A stretch of 64,000 bases of DNA, from the NCBI GenBank assembly GCA_001936135.1, contig CP012809.1, forward strand, positions 1,723,501 through 1,787,500, written 5' to 3'. This DNA comes from Saccharomycopsis fibuligera x Saccharomycopsis cf. fibuligera (taxonomy: Eukaryota; Ascomycota; Saccharomycetes; Ascoideales; Saccharomycopsidaceae). The notes below the pieces were generated by a model that was not told the DNA's origin, searched no databases, and saw nothing but the letters and a program-made list of their open reading frames with translations. Both the position numbers and the translations under genes were made by a program. How positions within the stretch are numbered: the stretch's first letter is position 1; the number at the start of each line of letters is the position of its first letter. Below are positions 43,511 to 52,703 of this stretch, piece after piece.

Positions 43511-46114
43511 ATGTCAGCACCACCATTGCCAGCCCGCAACTCAGGGGAAGTCGCCACTACCACAACAACCAGCGATGGTCACCGCATTCATGACATCAAT
43601 GAACCAATTCCTGACCCTAGCACACTTCTTTCACAGCGTCTCGATAACTGGGTTCACGCTCTCGGCATCCTCCAAGATTATGTTGACGCATATACGTCCA
43701 TGACCAAGAAGCAAATCCAGGGCTACGAGAAAGTCAAGAAGAGCATTGCTACGTTGCCTCGTTTTAGCCGCTACGAAGGCTCATTTAATGGAGAAGACAG
43801 TAGTAGTAACAGTAACAACAGCACGTTGAATAGGGGTGAGCCTGAAGGAGGTAGACTTGATGTTGGTAAAGGTTCTGCAGGAAGAGCAGGATTTAGTGGC
43901 GGTGTCAGCAGAAGTAGCACGATGGGAAGTAGCGAGATTGTGCTTGGAGCATTGAGTAGTCGCGCTAGCACTGACGCCACCCTCAATGAGAGCCAAGCAC
44001 ATTCCCTTAGTGGTGCTAAGCAAAGAGAAGCATTTGGCGATTCTTTGCCTAGTTATTCTGCCCAGCAGCCACCTCAACAATCGATTCAACAACGCCAACA
44101 ACAGCTGGAAAACAATGAGTTTGCGCCGCATAACCGCGGTATTGATGGGCTTTTTGAAATGCTTCGACTCAAGAATGAGATGAATTTGATTAGTTTGCAG
44201 AACATGGATAAGCAGGTTAAAGAGCAAATCACACCAATTTTCAAAGAGTTAATTAGCGAGGTAACTAGTTACCGGAAACATTTCAACCATAAGGTGGACA
44301 AGCATGCAAAACAGTTGACCAAGATTAGCAAGAGTAAGAAAAAGATAGTCAGTGAATTGGAGTCATCTATTTCATTGTACCATGAGCATGCTAACAGCAA
44401 CTTGCGCAGCTCGGGAGCCGCTTCTGTTGGCAGTGTTATTGATTACGAAAAGGATCCATTTTTGGTGAAAAAGCAGTTTTTCAAAAACTTGAATGAGCAG
44501 CTTATAGGGGAAAATGAATTAGTTTCTGAGTTGATTAATTTGAAAGAAGAGATTTTTGCCCTTGAGATCAAGATTGTTGCCACAATTAAGAAATTAGTGA
44601 TTATTTTCAACAATTTCCAGATCAATCATTTTGAAGAAGTGATCAACAACTTGTTGACCATCAACACTGAATTTTCTCTATTTGATGAACGATTTGAAAT
44701 TTCCAAGTTTCTCACAGGCAACTTGGATGCTGATACATCCAAAGTCGATAATAAGCACGAAGCTGCTCATAAACGTGACGATTTGCTCTTGCTCTTGAGC
44801 AGTAAACTTCCGAATGATAACACCTTAGTGCTGAACCAGTTACAAAAGGACATCAATTATCTTTCAGTGCAAGATGACAAGTTATTCAATACTATCAACC
44901 ACGATGCTACGGTTCCAATTTTGAAAGAAGTGATTACTTACCAAGAGATCCGTAAAATGTCACTAAAGGACAAACTTAGCAAGAACCATTACAAGAATGA
45001 TTATTTTGCCTTGACAAAGCTCAAGTATTTGTTTGTGTTTGGCACTGAAAATGAAATAGTGACTGGACCAGCATCAAGAACTGACAATGCTGGTGCCGCT
45101 GGCGGCGTTGGTGATTCTGGACGTCTTTTAACCTCTGTGGACCGCGATTTCTTGAAGGGTGAACTAGAACCTAGTGTAGTTTTCTACTTGCCAAAATGTA
45201 CGGTGATCGAGGATGAGGATGAGAACGATAACAGCAGCAGCAGCAGTGGTAACTCCACTCCAGCTCCAGCTCCAGCTCCGTTATCACCACAAGAAGATCA
45301 ATCGTTATCTCGTTCCAAGACATTCAAATCGAAAATTGGTTCAATCAAAAGACTTGGCAGAAGTCATCTGCAGCACGGTAATGCCGAAAATGAGAGAAGC
45401 AGCGAATACGCAATCAAGTTTGTCGGAGTGGACTTGAACCATCGTATATTGAGCAAATTCAACAAGAATGCTCATAAACGGACAATTGTGATGAAGTTTA
45501 GAAACAGAGAACAGTACTTGGTATGGAACAACTTGATTAGAGAAATGAGCGGCGACATGCAGGACGAAGCTGAGGATTATGATGCTACTGCCAGCGCAAG
45601 CATTGGCGGTGCAAGCGCAGCGCCTTTTGCTCAAGGTGAGGACGACGGAACGTTGGCTAGGAATGAAAGTTTAGGGGTCCAGCAACCAGCCACTGTTCCA
45701 GGTACCGAAGTTGCTGTAGAGGATGAGTTAGCTTCCGAAACTCAACCAGGAGCAGCAGCAGCAGCTACGAATACGGCGAATGAACCAACGGTAGCTAGAA
45801 ACTCTACTATAAATGGTCCGACTGGCGGAAACGACCTTGTTTCTGATCATTTGAATGAGAACTTTGAAGGTCTCAATTTGGATAACCAGATTCAACCCCA
45901 AGGAGACCAAACTATCAGCGGTGCTGGTGGTGGCAATCCAAATACTGGGCGCCGCAAAGCAAACAGTTCAGAAGACGAATTTAGTGATCCGGGAGCAGAC
46001 AGTATTTTCGAGCTACGCGAAGCAATCAAAGAGGACCGTAATAGTGGCAGAGGTAATGTTGCGAATGAAGGCCGGAGTAAGTTTGTGGAGGATCCGGAAT
46101 CTATCGGACAGTGA
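43511..46114 (+). CDS. Large coiled-coil (BAR-like) plus PH-domain protein
   Basis: An 867-aa protein I cannot name with certainty. Its layout parallels SLM proteins: an N-terminal segment DPSTLLSQRLDNWVHALGILQDYVDAYTSM, a low-complexity Ser/Gly/Gln linker (about 98-205), then a long helical region (about 210-400) with KNEMNLISLQNMDKQVKEQITPIFKEL and a YEKDPFLVKKQFFKNLNEQL motif that resembles KQDPFLTKIYLDKQIKKQL of the SLM gene in this window. After it comes a split PH-like domain (about 500-675: KLKYLFVFG ... VVFYLPKCTVIED ... YAIKFVGVDL ... IVMKFRNREQYLVWNNLIREM). The C-terminal about 190 residues are acidic and low-complexity. Likely a membrane-lipid-binding signalling scaffold; that function is inferred from architecture only. 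The start is the first ATG, at 43511. Confidence 0.8.
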   Translation: MSAPPLPARNSGEVATTTTTSDGHRIHDINEPIPDPSTLLSQRLDNWVHALGILQDYVDAYTSMTKKQIQGYEKVKKSIATLPRFSRYEGSFNGEDSSSNSNNSTLNRGEPEGGRLDVGKGSAGRAGFSGGVSRSSTMGSSEIVLGALSSRASTDATLNESQAHSLSGAKQREAFGDSLPSYSAQQPPQQSIQQRQQQLENNEFAPHNRGIDGLFEMLRLKNEMNLISLQNMDKQVKEQITPIFKELISEVTSYRKHFNHKVDKHAKQLTKISKSKKKIVSELESSISLYHEHANSNLRSSGAASVGSVIDYEKDPFLVKKQFFKNLNEQLIGENELVSELINLKEEIFALEIKIVATIKKLVIIFNNFQINHFEEVINNLLTINTEFSLFDERFEISKFLTGNLDADTSKVDNKHEAAHKRDDLLLLLSSKLPNDNTLVLNQLQKDINYLSVQDDKLFNTINHDATVPILKEVITYQEIRKMSLKDKLSKNHYKNDYFALTKLKYLFVFGTENEIVTGPASRTDNAGAAGGVGDSGRLLTSVDRDFLKGELEPSVVFYLPKCTVIEDEDENDNSSSSSGNSTPAPAPAPLSPQEDQSLSRSKTFKSKIGSIKRLGRSHLQHGNAENERSSEYAIKFVGVDLNHRILSKFNKNAHKRTIVMKFRNREQYLVWNNLIREMSGDMQDEAEDYDATASASIGGASAAPFAQGEDDGTLARNESLGVQQPATVPGTEVAVEDELASETQPGAAAAATNTANEPTVARNSTINGPTGGNDLVSDHLNENFEGLNLDNQIQPQGDQTISGAGGGNPNTGRRKANSSEDEFSDPGADSIFELREAIKEDRNSGRGNVANEGRSKFVEDPESIGQ

Positions 46115-48178
46115 ATAACCCAAAAACAGATCAGTGATGTTTTTGCTATTGGCATATTGGAACACTGAAATACTGAGCAATCTGTGTTGACGCGACGCGT
46201 GCCTGATGCGTGTTTGAGGTATATTCTTTGAGTATCCATCTATCCATCCATCCATCCATCCATACGTACGTACATGTGTATAGTTCCGGAGTATGCTGAT
46301 AGCGACAGCGATAACTAATAAACTTTTGAAAGTTTTCTTTTTTTAATTTCACCTAACCTCAGCTTTATTTTTCTATTGATGTTTAATGTTTTGGGATACC
46401 CATGTTTTACAGTTTGCGTTTCGTAGAAAGATGATGGAAGGTTTAGGGCAGTGCGTACTCTCTATAACGGTGTATTATTAATTATCTTTGGGGTAAGAGC
46501 TACACAGAGTGCCTTCCGAAATAATACACAAGGCGATCGCTGAATGTGCTTGGAAAGCAAAACTCTTTCTAAATAAGTATTGGGGATGCGGAAAAAGAAA
46601 GAGGGCTGGAAGTATCCGTTTCGTCAACTGAGCATGACTGCAAGTCAACACGGTTAGTTGTCCAGTCAAGACGAAGTGCAAAATTTATGTAAACAAGATT
46701 TGGGGTGGGACTTGCAGCAATACGCCAATATTGGGCAATGAATAAAACGAGATACTAGAAAAAACAAGACAGCACTTTGAGCCAATATTGGAGTATTAAG
46801 TAATCAAGTATGGAAGACAAGGAGGGAGGCAAAATTGTCAAATGGGGCAAATTATGATCGGAAGGGGAATACCAAACAAAAAAATAACAAAACATAACAA
46901 AACATAACAAAAAATAAAAAATAGAGCTTTCTAGATCACGGTTGGTATACTCTAGTATATTAGAGTTGTAGGATAATTGCCCTGGGGGAAGCGCAATATT
47001 GCAGTTAATAGTGTCATATTGTGTGTATGGAGTCATGGCTCAAGAAGTTCCTTGCTTAACTAAGGGCAATTAAGATTGAAAAATTTTCAGGGGAAACTGA
47101 ATTTTACTTAGTTTTCCAGTTGCCCAAATAGTGCTGTGAGCTAACTCAAGTTAAGTACACAGCTAGTATGCTGATAAGCTAAAACTGAAAAAAGTTTGAC
47201 AGCTTGAATAGAATGAAAAAATTGAAAAAGCGGGGCAGACATGGATCCGCAGACATCCCCAAACATTAACCTTGTCGATGTTGACAATATTTGCTAGATG
47301 GTATAGCAGCAGGAATTTTTTTTTTTTTTCATTATATTATCAAGCAAGGATAAGCAACAAGCACACTGCTTGCCATTGCAAAGATTACAAACGTTACTGA
47401 GTAGATGTAACATGGACGGCTACTAATATGACAAAAGAGATGTTTGCTACAAGTGTGGGCCACTGTATGTAGTATGTAGTATACCGGGGAGAGCACCTGG
47501 GCCAGCGGAGGCTTGAGCCGGGAGGCTGGGCGAATGCCGGAGTTGGATTGGGCGTAATTGGGTTAAGATTGGCATCTTAAAATTGGCATCTTAAGACTGA
47601 CTCTCGAGATTAACTCTTAAGATTGGAATCTTAATGGCAGCAGCAGCTGAGGCAGAGAGATATTCAGTTACAGCGAGCAGATGGTGGGATATTGGAGTGC
47701 GTTTAGCAGAGAGAGGGTGTTTTAGCTTGTCTCCTGTTTTCCGCAGTTCCTTAGCTGCATTAACACAAAATAAGACCGTTTGAGACCATAAAATCAAAAA
47801 TTAAAAAAAAAAAAAAAATCCAAAAAAAAAAATAAAAATCCTTGTCTTCACATGCTTGTTTGTCCCGCCCGGGGGCGAAAATTTTTTTTTTTTTTATTTA
47901 AACTGCACTCATTTCCCTTCTGATTTTTCACATCTTTTTCACGTATATCTCTCTTCCTTTGTCAATTTACTTTCTTCTTTTGTTCGCTTATGTCTCTTTC
48001 CTATTTTCGCACCGTCCGCTTTCTATAGGGCACTCTCTTTCCCACCCACTGCTTCTTACTACTACTTTGTGATTCATCACTTTCTTCTTAGCCGCTTTTT
48101 TTTTTTTTTTTTTTTTTTTCTTCTCATTAAAACTAATCGTCTCCCGTTTTGTGGTCCTTTTTTGCCCTCTTGTTTCCC
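46115..48178. other. 2.1 kb intergenic region with palindrome cluster
   Basis: No gene seen. Holds a (CATC)n repeat (about 46237-46263), ACAAAACATA repeats (46880-46912), a cluster of three 18-bp palindromes (47563-47634), A/T runs near 47801-47840 and 47880-47897, and a 24-nt poly(T) run (48096-48119) 60 bp before the next ATG. Confidence 0.65.
47563..47634. promoter_or_regulatory. Cluster of three 18 bp palindromes TTAARATTGGMATCTTAA
   Basis: Copies at 47563-47580 (TTAAGATTGGCATCTTAA), 47577-47594 (one base different, sharing its first TTAA with the end of the previous copy) and 47617-47634 (TTAAGATTGGAATCTTAA). The two outer copies are perfect seven-base inverted repeats around a TGGC or TGGA centre. 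This is what a multi-site operator for a dimeric DNA-binding protein would look like. They lie about 545-615 bp upstream of the small membrane-protein gene at 48179; which gene they control is unknown. Confidence 0.55.
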
Positions 48179-48481
48179 ATGAACAACAATAACTCCTTCA
48201 TTCTCAGCCAGGTGGCCAGCTTCACCACAGAGATTATCAATCTCGAGAAGCTCGCCAGAATTTCTTCTTTGCTTGACGACATTCAGGGCTTCCATGATGA
48301 AAAAATCGCCGTGCTTTTCAAAGTACTCATGCTTGTGCTGCGCGCCATCAAAATCACTAGTGGTGTCTTGTCATTTGTCATTATCGGCCCAATTTTGGCC
48401 CTTGTTTTGTTTGACTTTTGTCGCTACGTGGTGCGTTTACTCTCAGTGCCAGAACCAATCAAGACTGAAAAGTTGAGTTAG
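48179..48481 (+). CDS. Small predicted membrane protein of unknown function
   Basis: A 100-aa frame starting MNNNNSFILSQVASFTTEII. Codon use (TTG, GCC, ATC, TTC, AGA) and composition look like a genuine gene, and a 24-nt poly(T) tract just upstream fits a yeast promoter. The first half is amphipathic (SFTTEIINLEKLARISSLLDDIQGFHDEK); the second half is strongly hydrophobic (about 46-88: VLFKVLMLVLRAIKITSGVLSFVIIGPILALVLFDFCRYVVRLL), long enough for one or two membrane helices, followed by a short polar tail. One CTG codon (standard Leu) sits in the hydrophobic part and would be Ser in this clade. I do not recognise the family. The frame is open a little upstream to a GTG, but 48179 is the first ATG. 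Confidence 0.6.
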   Translation: MNNNNSFILSQVASFTTEIINLEKLARISSLLDDIQGFHDEKIAVLFKVLMLVLRAIKITSGVLSFVIIGPILALVLFDFCRYVVRLLSVPEPIKTEKLS

Positions 48482-49744
48482 TCAAACTGCCAATTGTTCA
48501 ATACAGTGAGTAGTATCACAGCTCAATCATCTCTATCTGGGTCAATGAGCATGATGAGGTCCGTGTCATCTTTATCTCTCTGTTTTCCTTTTCGGATAGC
48601 TAGATTACACAATAGCCACTGCTGTGCCTCCGAGAAAAAGAAACATGCGGGAAAAAGATTGGGTTTTTTGCGCTGCTATTGCGTGGTCTTATCTTTTAAT
48701 CGCTCAACTCCGTGTTGGCAAACTTTAATATCACCACACTCCTATACTATACACAACACACACTGTGCCGCTGTCTGCCATGGTCAGGGCCCCATACAAT
48801 CTCATAGAATTGTTTATACAATCGATATACTATACTGCTTTTGGGCAGCAATTAGCTGGCGGCTTAGTCTGGTTGGAAACATTTAAACATTGAAACATTT
48901 TGAGTTGCTATGTTTGTCTCAGGCTCTATTGACAAGCTCCGTTCCTGCTGCGCCAGGGGGCAATGCATGCCAGCACAAATTACCGATGGCTGTCATGTTT
49001 TTAGTGCCAATGACGCCAATCAGACTTACTGCCCCCACTGCTACTTATCAACTATGCTATTTCAATATTCTCTTGCTTTTCTTTTTTTTTTTTTTTCTTA
49101 GATTTTTGTTGGTATCTTTTACTTTCGTTTTGGGTTTTGCTATCTTTTTTTTTCTGTCTCACTTCCTTTTCCTTTGTTGTTCATTCTTGCTACTTATTCC
49201 TTTGTATTTTTGTTTTATTCTTTCCTTTCAAGGTGCGGGTCTTTCGATTGGGGGTTTTGTTTTGTTTTTATTTTATTTTATTTGGATGTTAATATTTGAA
49301 GGATATTAGGATACTACTATTTTTTGTTTTTTTGGGATTGGTATGTTTTATTGTTGTGTGTCAATTTTGACACAAGCTTCTCTACTACGCTTACCAACCA
49401 GTTTGAATGTCAATCAACCATTTTAGCCCATTATCAAACACTCAAACCCACAATTTCAAAGATGACTAAAAATTACAATACTTATCTACATTACATGAGA
49501 ATTTTTAAGTGAATTAGAAACAATTTTAAAACTGAGATTTTGTGGGTCATTAGTGTTAATATTATTATCATCAACTCTTGAGAATAGATTGAACTGGTTT
49601 TGGTACAGTGGCGAGCAAAATTCTTTATCATTGTCAAAGCACATGGTTACTAACAGTTTATCTTTTTAGACTCTTTTTTCTTTACGACTACTTTATTCTC
49701 GTGGTATATTACGAGAAAAATAATATTGTCACATACTAGTATCA

Positions 49745-49746
<2 letters not shown>

Positions 49747-49777
<31 letters not shown>
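49747..49777. repeat. Poly(T) tract of 31 nt
   Basis: A homopolymer run, followed after CGTTCC by a second run of 12 T (49784-49795), in the gap between the small membrane-protein gene and TOM6. Confidence 0.95.
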
Positions 49778-50412
49778 CGTTCCTTTTTTTTTTTTGTTAA
49801 TCAATGAAAAAAATAATAATACAATGATGAAGAAAACTATTTTTTTTCATCGTCATATAAGTATTGTACAACTCTTGTATGCAACAGCATACATTGTAGC
49901 GATCAGTTTTTACTTCTCTAGACAAAAACAACAATCTATAGAACTAGAGTTTAGTCTCAGAATGCAGTATCTCTTAAACTCATAAGCTCACACAACTCAA
50001 ACTCCCAATATGCATGAGTTTTGCGTTCTTGAACTATATTTGGGCCTAGGGTCACCCACAGCCTAGTGGCACTAGTTTTCCCAAATATGTGCAAAAACGT
50101 GTGTACGTATGAGTACTCTCTAGTCCATATAATCTATAATCTATATGATATAGTCTGCGATGAAGCCGGCTATCAAAGAATAGCCCCAAGGTTGGTGCTT
50201 TATGGATTATCAATTCTACACCCGTGTGTACAAATTATTGATTCACATTGGGCGTCAGACGTTAAAATCAATTAATCAAAAACCATGATTTGTCAATGCT
50301 GTTGTGCCCCGTGAACCATGGCCAAATACAATAGCGGTCGGTGCAACTCAGAACAAGCTCTCGCTAATAAATCCATGGTGCCCTACTGAAAACCCAAACT
50401 TTTCAATACCGC

Positions 50413-50415
<3 letters not shown>

Positions 50416-50447
<32 letters not shown>
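50416..50447. repeat. (AC)16 microsatellite
   Basis: An uninterrupted dinucleotide repeat about 420 bp upstream of the TOM6 ATG. Confidence 0.95.
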
Positions 50448-50449
<2 letters not shown>

Positions 50450-50865
50450 CTCGACTCTGCTGCAAAATTGGGATTATGAGATTTATAGAGTTTAATAAAT
50501 CGACCCTTATGTTAAAAAATCACCATACCTTCTCTCTCTCCGTCTTTCATCATCATCATGATGTATATGCCGTGTGCAACAAAAAGTGCGCATAGCAGTA
50601 TGGTCAGATGACCTTGGTCACAATGCAAAAATTTTTTTTGCCTATTTTCCCAGCTTGTCGAAGAAATTCAATACTGGGCAGAACTAATAATATAGCATCG
50701 CTACTGCTGCCATTACATTGAATTTTCAGCAAGTTGATTAACATCCCGCTAACAACGACGCAAACCCATTCTTGTTATTGTCAAACTACCCCTCGCAATA
50801 GCACGAATCAAAACTACCATCAAGAGAAGTAACCATCTAATAGAAATTATATATATATAGCAACA

Positions 50866-51045
50866 ATGTACGGCGGCCCATTCCCACCAACCCAAGGTCC
50901 AAAAGAAACTGAACCAACTTCAAGATTTCAGCAATTCAAAAAGACCCCAATTTACCCAGTGTTGTGCAATGGTGTCTTATTCGCTGCTGGCGTTTGGTTC
51001 ATCCAATCTCCTTTGATGGACTTGTTGAATCCTCAGTATGTATAA
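50866..51045 (+). CDS. TOM6: Mitochondrial import receptor subunit TOM6
   Basis: A 59-aa protein, close to S. cerevisiae Tom6 (61 aa). The sequence SRFQQFKKTPIYPVLCNGVL and then FAAGVWFIQSPLMDLLNPQ matches the yeast protein from memory (SRFQAFKESPLYTIALNGAF, FVAGVAFIQSPLMDMLAPQL), including the single transmembrane segment and the invariant FIQSPLMD. Tom6 is a small tail-anchored stabiliser of the TOM core complex in the mitochondrial outer membrane. The N-terminus (MYGGPFPPTQGPKETEPT) is polar as expected. The frame ends PQYV-stop at 51043-51045, close to PQL-stop of yeast. Oddly, the last codons sit inside a perfect 5' splice-site consensus (CA|GTATGT at 51036-51041), so a spliced variant with a different C-terminus is conceivable. 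Confidence 0.95.
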   Translation: MYGGPFPPTQGPKETEPTSRFQQFKKTPIYPVLCNGVLFAAGVWFIQSPLMDLLNPQYV

Positions 51046-52494
51046 ATTTGCGATTTTGGTGTACAAAGCAAAGCAGAAAATCAGTGCGACTAAATTCAAC
51101 CAGTGAGATTACTCAAAGGCCAAATCGGTTTATCATCACCTACGAAATGTTTGACAGGATCCTTGGAGGTCCTCAAGGCTGCTCCAGATATTGGCCCTAC
51201 TCTTCACTAAAGCAAACATCTTTGGCACCTTTTGAACAAGTAGCTCATCTTGCATGAAATTGGTGGAAATACAAACTACTCCAACTTGTTGAAGTACGAG
51301 AACTAACCAGTATATATTTTAGATTTTAAATGCCGATTTGAGATTGACTAGGTTGAATTTTGTTTGATAGTGTTCTTAGCTATCTTCTTATATTGTGAAG
51401 AGTAGTGCGAAAGCAATATGCAAACAAGCAAACAAACAAATAAACACCAGGATTTCAACTGAGTTCAAAATTATCTTTGTTTTATAAACAAGTCAAAAGA
51501 ATTCAAACAGCTGCTAAACAAAAATAATGAATGTTTTTTTTTTGTTTTGTTTTATGATTCTTCTATTATTAAATGACTTTCCTGTTTCTCGTCTTTTTCT
51601 CCAATACTTGTTTTTGCGGTTAATTTTTTCTTTTCAATCAAGTTTTCACCTTTATATCTTGGATTTGGATTAATCAATGGTGAGGATAAAGAATGTGGAA
51701 AAATCTGTGATGGTGTGATGCTCTTTTTTTTTTTTTCTTTTTTATTCATATACTTTACTCATTGCTCGAATTTTGTACATATAACTGATTGGAAAATACA
51801 AAAAGTATATATGTACTTATCTATCTATAACTTACGTTCAGTTTCAAAACTGTAGCTTCACCACTTCAACAATAATGTCACATTTCAGTGCTAAGAATAT
51901 ACAGAAAGCCATTCGCTTGTGCTTGGCTGGTTAAAAGACAACATGTACAAATCAACAAATTAGCGCATACGTATACATATAATCGCATACAATATTTTTG
52001 TCCATCGCTGCCTTTTTTATTTTTTTTTTTTTTTTTTGGCATAATAGCATGTGCTGTGCTGATGGTGATGGATGGATGAGTGTGGACATACGCATTCCAC
52101 TTCACTTGCCTTCACCCAACACCCTTGGAAGCATTCAACAAGTATAGATATAGTAGTACAGAAAGCCACTCGCTCCACTATAAAAAAATTCTAATTAAAA
52201 CCAGTACGGACATTTGATTGTTTTATTGTCCAGGATTTTGAGTTTTTTTCTTGTCAGGATTATCAAATTAGCTGTATTGTACTGGCAAGCGAAATAGGGC
52301 GGTTAAGGTTGACATAGAGTTAAAATATATTGAAGAGAGAGAAATAAAAAACAAAAAAACAAAAAAACAACCGTTTGCAAATTTTAAGTTGGCTATTGTT
52401 TCATTTGAGCAAAAAGAGTTGAAATAAAAGCTTACTGCACCATTTATTGGATTTTATATCTCATCATCTGCTGCCGTCCTCATTACCTGAAATC
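51046..52494. other. 1.45 kb intergenic region between TOM6 and the GPHR-like gene
   Basis: No independent gene supported. A frame immediately downstream of TOM6 (to 51257) could serve as an alternative last exon. T runs are at 51726-51735 and 52021-52037; the last 170 bp are A-rich and probably the promoter and leader of the next gene. Confidence 0.65.
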
Positions 52495-52658
52495 ATGAGC
52501 GGCGAATCAATAATTGCTAGCTTTTTCAGCTTAGTGGTTATCGCGGTCTCGTACTTGAGTTTTTACATCTGGACTTCAAAGGTGATATACCCACTTCTTC
52601 CCTCGTTATTTTCCATTCAACAAAGTAACAGTAATAGCGCTTCGTCAACAAGTGAGTC

Positions 52659-52703
<45 letters not shown>

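Larger units (their letters stand above)
48482..50865. other. 2.4 kb intergenic region upstream of TOM6
   Basis: No supportable gene. T-rich stretches (about 49080-49300) give Phe-rich spurious frames. A 7-bp inverted repeat (TTCTCGT 49696-49702 / ACGAGAA 49711-49717) is followed by a 31-nt poly(T) run (49747-49777). An (AC)16 microsatellite lies at 50416-50447, about 420 bp before TOM6. Confidence 0.65.

Noticed and set aside
48890-49309. 139-codon Phe-rich frame downstream of the small membrane gene
   Set aside because: Hydrophobicity comes from poly(T) tracts; no start context or family.
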